A stretch of 32,154 nt of DNA from Azophilus sp964348115 (GCA_964348115.1 CAYGBY010000018.1:1-32154), one strand, 5' to 3'; counted from the stretch's first letter, positions 7,890 through 16,203 are shown. Made by a program: numbers and translations. The notes: generated by a model not told the origin, from the letters alone.

Positions 7890-10631
7890 CTAAATCCGGT
7901 AGGTGAACTCAGCACCGTAGGTTCGCGCAGGTCCGGGTTGCCCGACTGAGGCCCCCAAGGAATCCATCAAATTGGCGTAGAAGGTGAAATATTTCTTCTC
8001 ACCGAGGTTTTTACCCCAGAAGCTGACGGCCCAATTGTTCGCTGCGAAGGTCAATCGGCCATTGAACACCGTGTAGCCGTCACCCGGTTCCGGGCTATTG
8101 ATGAAGTAGTGAGCTTCAGTGCGGTAGGTGCCATCCACATGCAGCGTCAAGACACCAGCATCCAGTCTGAGGACGTCCCAGTCGATGGCGGCATTGATAT
8201 TGACATCCGATGAATATGGAATCTCTTGGCCGGCGACGTCGACGCCACTCACCGTACCGGATTCGATTTCAGCGTCGAGTAAACCTACACCTACCTGCAC
8301 ACGCAGCGCCGGCGTTAGCTGAACCGCCGCTTCAATCTCCGCACCTGAGATCTCGGATTCGTCAATGTTGACGAGCGTTTGGAGAAAAGTAAAATTGTCC
8401 ACATTGAGGACATGCTGGTTTTCATATTTGTAGTAAAACGCTGCAGCGTTCACTCGCATCCGACCATCCCACCAGATACTCTTGAAGCCCACCTCGAAGC
8501 TGTCGAGGTACTCCGGTTCAACCCAGTTCACCTCCGACGGGGCGTTGTAAGCCTGCCCGTTGTAGGCGCCACCCCGATAACCCCGACTGAAGCTGGCATA
8601 CAGGAGGTTTCCGTTGGAGACCGTATAGTCGATGCCCAGGCGTCCGGTGACTTCCGTGTCGGAATTACTTTGTGAAGCCCCTGGGTCAGTGGCGAGCGGG
8701 TCGGCCGAGCCACCGTTGATCGTACCGATCAGAGGCGAGAAGTCGTTAGCGGCGTAGTGCGCGTTAAAGTCCCTCAGTTCCGCCTCGTCATCGGTGTAGC
8801 GCAGCCCGAAGCGCAGCGTGAGCGCATCACTCAACGCATAGCTGCCATCAAAATAGACAGCGTAGCTGGTTTTCTCCTGCTCAAATGAATTGGTGGAATA
8901 ACACCCGAACGTTGCAAAGTCACCCAGACTGAAGCCGAGTGTCCCGAACAGGGCATCGGTGGCGGCTCCGGCAGGGCTGGGCGGCAGTCCAAAAGCGATT
9001 GAGAGCGGGTCAAGACAGTCGATGGCGTCCACAACACCATCGATGTTCAGGTCGAGGTCGACTATAAATCCGAAACGGTTGGAGGCGTCGACTTCCTCGC
9101 GGGCATAGTAGAGGCCCGTCACAAAATTGAAGGGCCCGTCGAGGTTGGAGGTGAGACGCAAATCCTGGGTGACTTGGCTCGCTTCTACAAAAACGGGGAC
9201 TTCGAACACCCTGTTGGGTGTGCCGTCACTCTCATCGGGGTTTAAAGCCTTGCCATCGTCCCAGGAAGTGATGGAAGTGAGCGTGTAACTGTCACCGAGA
9301 TCCCAGTTCAACGTCAGGAAAACGGAATCGGTTTCAAGTAGCCGATCCGTGTCCTGATTCGAGCTGAACTCGAAATGACCGAGTCCCGCCTGAGTGGGGT
9401 CCGTCAGAGTCGTTGCACCAAACGCGTTGTAGAGGCCATACACGCCAAAGTAGCTGCCCGGCCCCGCATCAGTGTCATGCACCAAACCCCAGTTCACCGG
9501 AGTCGACTTAGCGGTGGATGCCCGTAACAATGCCTCGAAATCGTCGTTTGGCTGCCATAAAACCCCCACTCGAAAGCCGTATTCGTCGATGGAGTAGGCA
9601 TCGTCGACACCGGGGAGCACGTTTTCCAGCCAGCCATCCGCCTCCGTCCAGGTACCAGCGAAACGCACCGCAACCGTATCGCTCAAGCTTGCGTTAAAGG
9701 CGCCTTCAACCTCCCGCAAATCATAGTTACCAGCACCTACGGTGAGGTATCCCTCGTTCTCGAAACCAGGCTTTTTGCTGATGACGTTGATGGCGCCGCC
9801 GGTGGTGTTCTTTCCATAAAGGGTGCCCTGAGGTCCGCGCAGCACCTCGACGCGCTCGACGTCGAAAAACGGTACCGCAAGCAATGCAGGACTGCCTTTG
9901 TAGACCTCATCGAAATAGGGTGCGATGGGGCTGTTGTGGTTGTAGCTGTAATCTATCATCGTGACGCCTCGCAGACTGAACGCTGGCGTCCCGTCGCCCG
10001 AAACTGAGTTTGCATGCAGGTTTGGCACCTGCGCGGCGAGGTCAGCAGGGTCACGAAAACGAAACACCTCGATGTCCTCACTCGTGAGCGCCGTTATCGA
10101 AACAGGCACATCCTGAATGTTCTGTGCCCGCTTTTGCGCAGTCACCACGATCTCTTCGATCACACCTCCGCTCTGCGCGATTTCGCCACCCGATTGCGCA
10201 GCCGCACTCGACCCCATTGCCGCCGCGGTCAGCACGGCGCCGATCCTGGCTAGAATTGATTTTGGTTTCTCCACAACTGCCTTCCCATTCGAGTCCATGT
10301 ATTCGACAACGCTGAGTTGCCCCTGAGTGCCCATCGAAATGGAGAGCCCGGTGCCGGCCAGCAGAAGCTCAAGCGCTTCCACAACCTCATAGGACCCGCT
10401 CAACCGGTTGGCCATCTTGTTGCTGGTCTCGTCAAACGAAAACAGCAATGTCCGATCCGCCTGCTCCGCAAATGCGATGAGCGCAAGGTCGGCGCGCTGC
10501 CTAGGTATGTCAAATGTGTGTGTGTCGCTTGCCTGGGCAAGTAGGGAGACACACAAACCAGTCATCAGCGATCCTAGCCTCAACCCGAAACTTCCAGACA
10601 GGAGAGCGCCAAGCGTCTTCGCAGCAAACAT
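7890..10631 (-). CDS. TonB-dependent outer-membrane receptor with STN signalling domain
   Basis: 913 aa from ATG 10631. This start gives a clear signal peptide (two hydrophobic stretches ending SLLAQASD); upstream sequence in the frame is arginine-rich and unlikely to be coding. Next come an STN domain (FDIPRQRADLALIAFAEQADR to about residue 120), a second low-complexity hydrophobic stretch, the TonB-box-like EEIVVTAQKRAQNIQDVPVS, a plug domain with RVEVLRGPQGTLYGKNTTGG, and a 22-strand barrel ending in a terminal YRI. An STN domain normally signals to a FecR anti-sigma factor; a FecR remnant lies directly upstream. An unusual DLDLNIDGVVDAID loop, coded near 9016-9062, resembles an EF-hand/dockerin calcium loop inside an extracellular segment. 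It is the first gene of the operon with the alcohol dehydrogenase and cupin, so its ligand is likely the precursor substrate or a metal needed there. Confidence 0.9.
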   Translation of the reverse strand: MFAAKTLGALLSGSFGLRLGSLMTGLCVSLLAQASDTHTFDIPRQRADLALIAFAEQADRTLLFSFDETSNKMANRLSGSYEVVEALELLLAGTGLSISMGTQGQLSVVEYMDSNGKAVVEKPKSILARIGAVLTAAAMGSSAAAQSGGEIAQSGGVIEEIVVTAQKRAQNIQDVPVSITALTSEDIEVFRFRDPADLAAQVPNLHANSVSGDGTPAFSLRGVTMIDYSYNHNSPIAPYFDEVYKGSPALLAVPFFDVERVEVLRGPQGTLYGKNTTGGAINVISKKPGFENEGYLTVGAGNYDLREVEGAFNASLSDTVAVRFAGTWTEADGWLENVLPGVDDAYSIDEYGFRVGVLWQPNDDFEALLRASTAKSTPVNWGLVHDTDAGPGSYFGVYGLYNAFGATTLTDPTQAGLGHFEFSSNQDTDRLLETDSVFLTLNWDLGDSYTLTSITSWDDGKALNPDESDGTPNRVFEVPVFVEASQVTQDLRLTSNLDGPFNFVTGLYYAREEVDASNRFGFIVDLDLNIDGVVDAIDCLDPLSIAFGLPPSPAGAATDALFGTLGFSLGDFATFGCYSTNSFEQEKTSYAVYFDGSYALSDALTLRFGLRYTDDEAELRDFNAHYAANDFSPLIGTINGGSADPLATDPGASQSNSDTEVTGRLGIDYTVSNGNLLYASFSRGYRGGAYNGQAYNAPSEVNWVEPEYLDSFEVGFKSIWWDGRMRVNAAAFYYKYENQHVLNVDNFTFLQTLVNIDESEISGAEIEAAVQLTPALRVQVGVGLLDAEIESGTVSGVDVAGQEIPYSSDVNINAAIDWDVLRLDAGVLTLHVDGTYRTEAHYFINSPEPGDGYTVFNGRLTFAANNWAVSFWGKNLGEKKYFTFYANLMDSLGASVGQPGPARTYGAEFTYRI

Positions 10632-10713
10632 CCGACCTGCTGGTGAGTAAGACGATTGGCCGATGAATTTCCGCCAGTCGATGGAAACCGATGGGGAGAA
10701 ACTTCGCCGCCGG

Positions 10714-11073
10714 CTACCTGGGCGCATCCGTGCTGCGGCTCTTCGCGGCGGAAAGGAGAATGGTCTCGGCGTCAGCGCGCTGGCGCAAGATGTCGAAGTT
10801 CGCCTGCAACGACGCCAGGAACCCGGCCACGTCACCCGCTTTGAACAGGCCCGCCACGCGAAGGCGTTGCAGGTTGTCGTCCTCTATGACCAATTCGACC
10901 GGGGTGTGGCGGCCCACTTCCGCAACGGCAGCCGCCAACGACTCGCCAAGAAAAGTCAGGTTGCCGTTGCGCCAGGATAGATGCACTGACACCTCTTCCG
11001 GCTCAAGCGATTCCGCTTTCTCGCTGCCAGCGTTCAGAACCACCCGCTCACCCTGTGCGACTAGGGGGAGAAT
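10714..11073 (-). pseudogene. FecR-like anti-sigma regulator, C-terminal fragment
   Basis: The frame encodes the periplasmic end of a FecR-type regulator. It starts within VAQGERVVLNAG and continues through VSVHLSWRNGNLTFLGESL, EVGRHTPVELVIEDDNLQRLRVAGLFKAGDVAGFLASL and NFDILRQRADAETILLS, the typical FecR C-terminal domain and STN-like tail. The cytoplasmic anti-sigma domain, the membrane segment and most of the periplasmic domain are missing. In-frame stops occur directly upstream, where a different gene fragment begins. It ends 82 nt before the receptor start, the usual fecR-to-receptor order. No ECF sigma gene is present in the window. The cell-surface signalling chain for this receptor is therefore broken here, unless supplied elsewhere in the genome. 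Confidence 0.8.
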
Positions 11074-11088
11074 TGCGTTGGATCATCC

Positions 11089-11274
11089 TTATTCGATAAC
11101 CCGCGTCTTCGCCATATGCGGCGCCAGCTCGTCGGTAATGGACTGCCGCAGTTCGGCATCCATCAGGTCGGTTACCACAGCGCATCCGGCTTCACCCAAG
11201 GTCGCGGCAACGTCATTGGCCCGCGTGTCAGCCAAGGGCTTCGCTGGGTTGGGGGAGGGACGTCCTGGTCGCAA
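11089..11274 (-). pseudogene. Phytanoyl-CoA dioxygenase-like N-terminal fragment
   Basis: About 60 codons reading AATLGEAGCAVVTDLMDAEL, then SITDELAPHMAKTR, which matches the N-terminal helix-strand block of PhyH-family Fe(II)/2-oxoglutarate dioxygenases. The possible start is a TTG at 11274, only 5 bp from the end of the ParB-like gene. The frame stops at 11089, where the FecR remnant begins. The whole double-stranded beta-helix with the HxD...H iron ligands is missing, so no activity is possible. It marks one side of a deletion or recombination junction at about 11075-11090. Confidence 0.6.
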
Positions 11275-11279
11275 AATCG

Positions 11280-12089
11280 CTAGGCGGACAATTGCCCCAC
11301 AAGGATCGCCGCCGCCGCTTCGTCCTGGGTCACGCCCTGCTCCTTGGCCCGCGCCTTCAGCGCCTCGTGCGCCGCCTTCGGCAGAGTCACGATGATCTGC
11401 GAGACCTCCTCCGCCGGGGCCTCCGCGCCCGCCAGCAGCTCGTCAATCGAGGCGTCCGGGCTGCCCGCCGCCGTCTTCACGAACTTCGCCCGCTGCGCCC
11501 GGGACATCGAATCCATCCCCCTCGCCAGCTTGGCCAGATTCCGCTCCCCCGTCTTGCCGCCCCGGCGCTCCGCCAGGTCCTGGGCGCCGAGCGCCACCTT
11601 CAGGTCCACGTCGCCCTTCCCGACCAGCGTCTTCAGCCCCGCGCTCAGCCGCGGGTACTTCACGTACTGGCGCACGTCGGGGTAGGGAATGCCGGTGGCC
11701 TCGTGCACCGCCTTGGCGTTGCCGTACTTGTTGTACAGGAAGGTGATGCCGTCGATCAGCTCCGGCCCGGAGAGGTTGCGGCGCACCAGGTTCTCGGTGA
11801 TGGAGATGGCCTTGGCCTCGGCCTCGTCGACGCGGGCGTCCAGCACGGCGGTGTTGATGGAATTGCGCTTGAGCAGCTTGTGGGCCAGATAGCGGCGCTG
11901 GCCGCTCAAGATCTCCCACTTGCCCGCCTGCTCGGCCTTGCAGACCACGATGGGCTGCAGCAGGCCCTGGCGGCGGATGCTCTCCGCCAGCGCGTCCACC
12001 TCCTTGTCCACGTTGCGGGTGCGCACTTGGCCTCGGTCGATGAGCAGGTCGGCCAGCGGCAGTTCACGGTATTCGAGCAGTTTCGCCAT
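11280..12089 (-). CDS. ParB/RepB-type DNA-binding protein (orphan)
   Basis: 269 aa. ATG 12089 has GAGGAG 7-8 nt upstream. Residues 8-110 form a ParB/Srx N-terminal domain with the nucleotide-binding boxes SGQRRYLAH (62-70) and ENLVRRNLS (99-107). A helix-turn-helix region follows at about 123-150 (YGNAKAVHEATGIPYPDVRQYVKY). After a linker rich in Arg, Lys and Gly, the C-terminus (about 227-269, VSQIIVTLPKAAHEALKARAKEQGVTQ) looks like a ribbon-helix-helix-type segment rather than the usual ParB dimer domain. No parA partner or parS-like palindrome cluster is nearby, so classical partition is doubtful; a regulator or a mobile-element carry-over is as likely. GC content is higher than in the neighbours. 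Its 3' end sits 5 bp from the dioxygenase remnant. Confidence 0.8.
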   Translation of the reverse strand: MAKLLEYRELPLADLLIDRGQVRTRNVDKEVDALAESIRRQGLLQPIVVCKAEQAGKWEILSGQRRYLAHKLLKRNSINTAVLDARVDEAEAKAISITENLVRRNLSGPELIDGITFLYNKYGNAKAVHEATGIPYPDVRQYVKYPRLSAGLKTLVGKGDVDLKVALGAQDLAERRGGKTGERNLAKLARGMDSMSRAQRAKFVKTAAGSPDASIDELLAGAEAPAEEVSQIIVTLPKAAHEALKARAKEQGVTQDEAAAAILVGQLSA

Positions 12090-12229
12090 TCGTGGCTCCT
12101 CTTCGGGGATGTCGGGTGCGTTGGGAGTTAAAACTAGCGTCAACTTGATGTCAACACCGTTGGGGCATCCAGGGCTATGCCGATGGCAACCTACACCTGC
12201 GATCAAGAACAAACGCTAAAGGAATTCAA

Positions 12230-12345
12230 ATGGACCAACCCATCAATGGCGGAGCGGTCGTCGTCACCGGCGCGGGCGTCGGGGAAAGGACTTGTTCCGT
12301 GACGCGGCATTTGCAACCAAAAACGGCTCGAAATTAGCTGTGTAC
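12230..12345 (+). pseudogene. N-terminal stub of a short-chain dehydrogenase
   Basis: ATG 12230 has AAGGA 6 nt upstream and opens MDQPINGGAVVVTGAG, the first strand and glycine-rich NAD-binding turn of an SDR. At a run of four G (12281-12284) the expected continuation (GKDLFRDAAFATKNGSKLAVYE, second strand of the Rossmann fold) moves to another frame, so one extra G breaks it. After about 38 codons the SDR similarity ends, where the VapC remnant begins on the other strand. The catalytic Ser-Tyr-Lys part is missing. An intact start and ribosome site with a lost body indicate truncation by recombination. Confidence 0.7.
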
Positions 12346-12705
12346 GAGGGGATTGACCCATGTCAGGCCGGGGAACCTAGCCATGTCCGCATCCGTGGAG
12401 TGAAGCTCGGCTTGGTGTTCTATTGCCAGGGCTGCAAAGTGAGCGTCTGTTGTGAGGTTTGCTGCCGAACCTACTTGCTCAAGAAGGGAAATGGGCAAGT
12501 CGGTGCGGCGGCCGCCAGGGTGGACGATGACTACCCGAGGTGTTGCAAGCCAAGAGCGGGCATGTGTGCATGCGCTGTCGACATCAAGAGGATTGGCGAA
12601 GATTCTTGGGTTGGTTGAGATGCGGATGAAGCCGAGGATCGCGACCCAGGAAAGCCCCGCGGCGCTGGATCCTTGCATCAAATCCTCCCACCAAGCCCTT
12701 TCGAG
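12334..12705 (-). pseudogene. VapC-family PIN-domain toxin, N-terminally truncated
   Basis: About 124 codons of a VapC ribonuclease: LERAWWEDLMQG, WVAILGFIRISTNPRIFANPL, LLEQVGSAANLTTDAHFAALA and ELHSTDADMARFPGLTWVNPL. The last two blocks carry the C-terminal acidic residues of the PIN active site. The N-terminal strand with the first catalytic Asp (usually D-x-N) is gone: upstream of about 12705 the sequence becomes a transposase fragment on the other strand. The open frame continues to 13005 but shows no family similarity. No VapB antitoxin gene is present, as it would have lain in the replaced part. Probably inactive. Confidence 0.78.
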
Positions 12706-12711
12706 GCCAAG

Positions 12712-12879
12712 CGCCGCGCCATGAAGGACCGCACCGTCAGCCTGAACGGCCGGCTCCACGAGGTCGACGCCCTGCTCGCCGGCCGGGCCGTCGTGCTCCG
12801 CCACGGCCCCGCCGCACCGCCCACCGGCGACGCGGTGCCGCCGCCGACGGCGATGTACTGGCACCCGCCAACCGCGTAA
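12712..12879 (+). pseudogene. Mu-type transposase C-terminal fragment
   Basis: The plus-strand frame reads KDRTVSLNGRLHEVDALLAG, then RAVVLRHGPAAPPTG. This resembles the beta-barrel C-terminal domain that follows the integrase core in Mu/TniA-like and related transposases. The catalytic DDE core is not present on the left, where the sequence switches directly to the VapC remnant, and the frame ends at 12879 after a low-complexity proline-rich tail. It probably marks the scar of an element that cut into the vapBC locus. The assignment rests on one short block. Confidence 0.55.
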
Positions 12880-13440
12880 CGATTCTCGAGCACATTTGGG
12901 CGCACCGAGCATCCCGACGCCACGAGCCAAGACAAGCTCTTCTAGAAAACGACCGCCCGATGCCCTCTTGTGGGCGCAACCCTGGAAAACCGGTGCACAC
13001 GACATTCAACCTCGTCGCAATCATCGTAATCCCAGTCCGCGCGGGTCCGCACAGGTTCCAATCGAGACCCTCGATCTCCAATCGCACTTGCCTCCAAGCA
13101 GGTTTCGGATGGTTGTTCTTCCTATGCGCGACTCGACGTCCTCAAGGTTCAGCACCTCGACGATCAACCCGGCCATATGTGATTGGTCGGACGTTTGCGC
13201 CATGTGACCACTCGTAATTGTGGAGGGTGGCGACATGGGCGACCGTCGGTATGATCACTCTGCAACGAGAGCCGCACACCGGGGTTGATCAGAAGATGTT
13301 TGACTTGGTGACGTCCCCCGATGGAGGATCTCGTAGTAGCCCCAGGGCCGGTGGATGCGCGGCTGCTCCAAATGTATCTGAGCCAGAACGTTAGCGGCTG
13401 CATGCTATGATGGAATCCACAGTCACCGCGCGCCGCCGAC
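12880..13440. other. Stretch without an assignable gene
   Basis: A minus-strand frame (13021-13206; MAQTSDQSHMAGLIVEVLNL, then DVESRIGRTTIRNLLGG) has coding-like composition and could be the start of a decayed gene that continues in another frame to about 12990. I do not recognise it. No ribosome site, terminator or repeat stands out. The ATPase start at 13441 has no obvious upstream ribosome binding site. Confidence 0.3.
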
Positions 13441-14667
13441 ATGTCGACCAAACGACGTTCCAGACGCACCGCCAAACAACCCTTCAGGCCCCGCGCCGGA
13501 GCGACGCCCCCATTGCTCGCCGGAAGAAGGAACGAAACCACACGGCTGCGGTCGCTGTGCGAGGGGCTTTCAGACGACGGGGCGGGGGCACACGGCATGG
13601 TGGTCCTCATCGGCCCGCGCGGCAACGGGAAAACCGCACTGCTCGGATGGCTGGAACAATTCGGAGAGCGAGAGGGCATCGACACGGCCTGGCTCACTCC
13701 CAGGAACATCCCCACAACCCGGGCGCTCGCCGAGCTTTTGGGGGGCGGCGCACGACTGTCCGGCGGGAACATCGGGGTCGAGGGGGAATTCATGGGGGCC
13801 AGCGCGTCCGTGCATGTCGCCGCGACCGCCCCGGCGCCGGATGCGCCCCCGGACCTAGCCCGTCTGCTGGCGGGGTGTGCGAACAAGCGACCATTCGCAT
13901 TGATGGTCGACGAGGCGCACACGCTCGACCGGGATGTGGGCGCCGACCTGTTGAACGCGGCCCAGATCGCCTCTTCCCACGCACCCTTCCTGCTTGTCCT
14001 AGCGGGCACGCCAGACATTGAGGACGCGCTGAACGCCATGCGCGCGACATTCTGGGACCGTTCCCTGCGCCTTCCGGTAGGGCGGCTGGGCGACCGGGAC
14101 GCGCGCCTGGCCATTGAGGGACCCCTTGCGAACGACGGTGTCGCGCTCGGCTCGGAAGCCTTGTGGGACCGCGTCTTGGAGGCTTGCCAAGGCTACCCCT
14201 ATTTTGTCCAGCTGGTCGGGGCGGCGGTGTGGGAATCGGCCTTCCCGCCCGAGCGTGGTCCCGAGGGTCGCAACTTGCGGGGTGCCCGTGGCGAGACGCT
14301 GTTGGACGAACAGGCCGTGGCCGGCGCACTACACGCCGCCGAGCAACAAAAACAGGTCTATTACAGCGGCAGGTGCTATGAACTCAGGAAACTTGGGCTC
14401 CGGGACTGCGCGGTTCGGGTGGCGAAGTGCTTCCGCAACAATAACAGCGCGCATGTCGACGTCGTCGAGGCGGTGATCAAGCGGACATCCACGCCGGAGG
14501 GGGCGGAAGCCGCCCTGCGCGCACTCAGACATCTCGGATACGTCTGGGCTCCGCCGATCGGCGACACGATGTTTTTGGAGCCCGGCCTCCCCAGTCTCAT
14601 GCGTTTCGTGGTCCGCGACGCGGATGGGCCGGAACAAGTCGCCCCGGGGTGGCCACGTTCCACCTAG
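13441..14667 (+). CDS. AAA+ ATPase of the ORC/AAA_16-like type, function unknown
   Basis: 408 aa. Residues 1-25 are a basic tail. Walker A GPRGNGKT is at 58-65, Walker B FALMVDEAH at about 152-160, and a sensor-like LLVLAGTPD at about 185-192. A lid/helical region with YPYFVQLVGAAVWE follows, and a C-terminal winged-helix-like part covers about 290-390. This is the layout of stand-alone AAA ATPases related to ORC1/Cdc6 and the AAA_16 group, soluble and without membrane segments. The gene is unbroken although its surroundings are full of fragments. No partner gene (peptidase, nuclease or transposase) adjoins it, so whether it belongs to a defence, mobile or regulatory system is unknown. The start at ATG 13441 is the first possible in frame but lacks a visible ribosome site. 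Confidence 0.75.
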   Translation: MSTKRRSRRTAKQPFRPRAGATPPLLAGRRNETTRLRSLCEGLSDDGAGAHGMVVLIGPRGNGKTALLGWLEQFGEREGIDTAWLTPRNIPTTRALAELLGGGARLSGGNIGVEGEFMGASASVHVAATAPAPDAPPDLARLLAGCANKRPFALMVDEAHTLDRDVGADLLNAAQIASSHAPFLLVLAGTPDIEDALNAMRATFWDRSLRLPVGRLGDRDARLAIEGPLANDGVALGSEALWDRVLEACQGYPYFVQLVGAAVWESAFPPERGPEGRNLRGARGETLLDEQAVAGALHAAEQQKQVYYSGRCYELRKLGLRDCAVRVAKCFRNNNSAHVDVVEAVIKRTSTPEGAEAALRALRHLGYVWAPPIGDTMFLEPGLPSLMRFVVRDADGPEQVAPGWPRST

Positions 14668-15036
14668 CCCAGCCGCTAGTGGTCGAAAACCACCATCGAT
14701 GGACAACCGTGGCAGCAGCCCGCTTCAGACGTCCGAAGATTGACAGGTAAGTTCGATCTAAGGGGCTGCCTTTTTTCATCTGGGAGCTGCTGCTCCATTG
14801 GTCCAGTAAGCGTAGACGAATTAGAACCATTTTTGGATGACAAGGTTAGGAAACTTTTTGAACTTGCCCGAGACAGCATGGAACTTGAACCAAGTGTCCC
14901 TGCTCCTTAGGGACGGCAGGATTTATCTGGCAACCACGTTAATGCCGGGTCTGCAGACCTTCCTTCTTCAGTCGCCACGGCAACACATCGAGGCGGTCCC
15001 GACCGAAAAACGGTTCACGCAACAGTTGCTTGAAAA
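14668..15036. other. Mostly gene-free stretch with a short unrecognised coding remnant
   Basis: At 14806-14910 (plus strand) the frame VDELEPFLDDKVRKLFELAR ends SVPAP-stop and looks like the C-terminus of a real protein. An adjoining frame before it reads GAAFFHLGAAAPLVQ. I do not recognise the family. Small hairpins are present (GTGGT/ACCAC at about 14680, GGAGC/GCTCC at about 14784), with no clear terminator U-tract. Confidence 0.35.
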
Positions 15037-15825
15037 TCACAAAGCACTGGCGCCCTGCGGACTCACCCAAATCGGAGAAGACCAGGCCCGTTCCTGAATG
15101 ACCAACTCAAGATCCTCGCGTGGCGCCACACCGGCGCGAAGCGCATCCCAGGTGGACCATCGACAGGTTGGATTTTCCAGGACGCGAGCGTAATAGAAGG
15201 CTTTCTGTTTTTCGTCAAATTCCGGGTCCCGCCAAAGTGTCTTCAGCTCTACCGCCCCCCGGTCGGCAGAAATAGCACAATGTTCATCGACAGAGCCGGG
15301 TGCGTTTCCGAGGTGCCCTTGACTTGGGTGATTTCAACCAGCGGTTCGTTACGCAAGCGCTTTTCGTTGTGCGCCAGCGTCATCGGGTCACCCGCCCAGG
15401 TGGCCAGATCGAACATCTGCCCATTGGATTTGTTGGAGTTGTGCGGGATGGCCAGGCTCTCAACGCCCTTTTTCCCTTAGGTCCTCCATCCAGTCCCATA
15501 GAGCCTCTGGATCACGTGACATGAGTCGATTGAACGGCATCGTTGGAATATTCTCGGTGCCGCGGAAGACGACATTGCGGTGCATGCTGCCACCGTCCTC
15601 CTTGGTCGTTGAGAACCTATAGGCGGCGAAGGTAGTGAACTTTCCAGGCTCGTAGCGGCGGTCGGCGGCACGCACTTCATCCGCCCAGGTCGAGCGCATG
15701 ATGCTCGCGACCTCCGACTTCAACCGCTCGGAGCGGGCCATTGCCTTTCTGAACCCTCCGACCCAAAAGTAGGCTTTTCGGCTGGCGGCCTGCTCAGCAT
15801 CGCCGTTGATTGTAGCCGCAGGCAG
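15037..15825 (-). pseudogene. DUF3604 protein, truncated and frameshifted
   Basis: Three successive frames on the minus strand together give a recognisable DUF3604 C-terminal half. They are RSERLKSEVASIMRSTWADE through GKFTTFAAYRFST and WDWMEDLREKG (to about 15475); then LAIPHNSNKSNGQMFDLATW to VEITQVKGTSEAHPALS (to about 15300); then AVELKTLWRDPEFDEKQKAF to VIQERAWSSPIWVSP with a stop at 15037. The first break falls in a homopolymer stretch (AAAAAGGG), the second near 15290-15300. The N-terminal half is missing; at about 15825 the sequence changes to a luciferase-like fragment on the other strand. The family is widespread in marine proteobacteria and its function is not established. Confidence 0.8.
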
Positions 15826-15828
15826 CGG

Positions 15829-16203
15829 CAGCTTAAGGAGGTGATGTTGCCGATATTGGAAAGGGAATTGGCCGCACAGGGCAAGACGCTGGATGACTTT
15901 CAAGTTCAGTATCCTGCTTTTATGGCCACAGGTGATACGGAGGAGGAACTCATCAAGCGCCGTGAGGCCATCCGCTATCGAATTGGCTATTACGCATCCA
16001 CCCCAGCGTACAAGGGCGTTCTTGACGTGCATGGTTGGGGCGATTTGCAACCCGTGCTGAATCGCATGACCAAGGAAGGCAAGTGGAACGAATTGGCTGG
16101 TGAAATCAGTGATGAGGTGTTGGAGACATTCGCTGCGGTGGGCGAACCGGTGCCGGCGGCGAAACTGATCAAGGAGCGATTCGACGGCATCGTGGATCGA
16201 GTG
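15829..16203 (+). pseudogene. Luciferase-like (LLM class) monooxygenase, C-terminal fragment
   Basis: The frame KEVMLPILERELAAQGKTLD, VQYPAFMATGDTEEE, STPAYKGVLDVHGWGDLQPV, SDEVLETFAAVGEP, AKLIKERFDGIVDRV is the C-terminal third of an F420- or flavin-dependent LLM oxidoreductase (TIM-barrel family). The N-terminal two thirds, including the cofactor-binding strands, are missing. The apparent GTG/ATG start at 15841-15844 with AAGGAGG directly before it is too close to serve as a normal start and probably falls by chance inside KEV. The fragment runs directly into SDR sequence after DRV. Confidence 0.75.

Noticed and set aside
11292..12131. 279-codon frame opposite the ParB-like gene
   Set aside because: Arg/Leu/Gln/His-rich antisense shadow without domain signals; the ParB-like gene has a good ribosome site and motifs.
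13164..14114. 316-codon minus-strand frame overlapping the AAA+ ATPase
   Set aside because: Ser/Arg/Pro-rich shadow; the plus strand carries Walker A, Walker B and sensor motifs in order.
12712..14667. Transposase fragment plus ATPase read as a TniA/TniB-like transposition module
   Set aside because: The ATPase resembles ORC/AAA_16 rather than TniB, is 560 bp away, and the transposase piece is too short; nothing ties them together.
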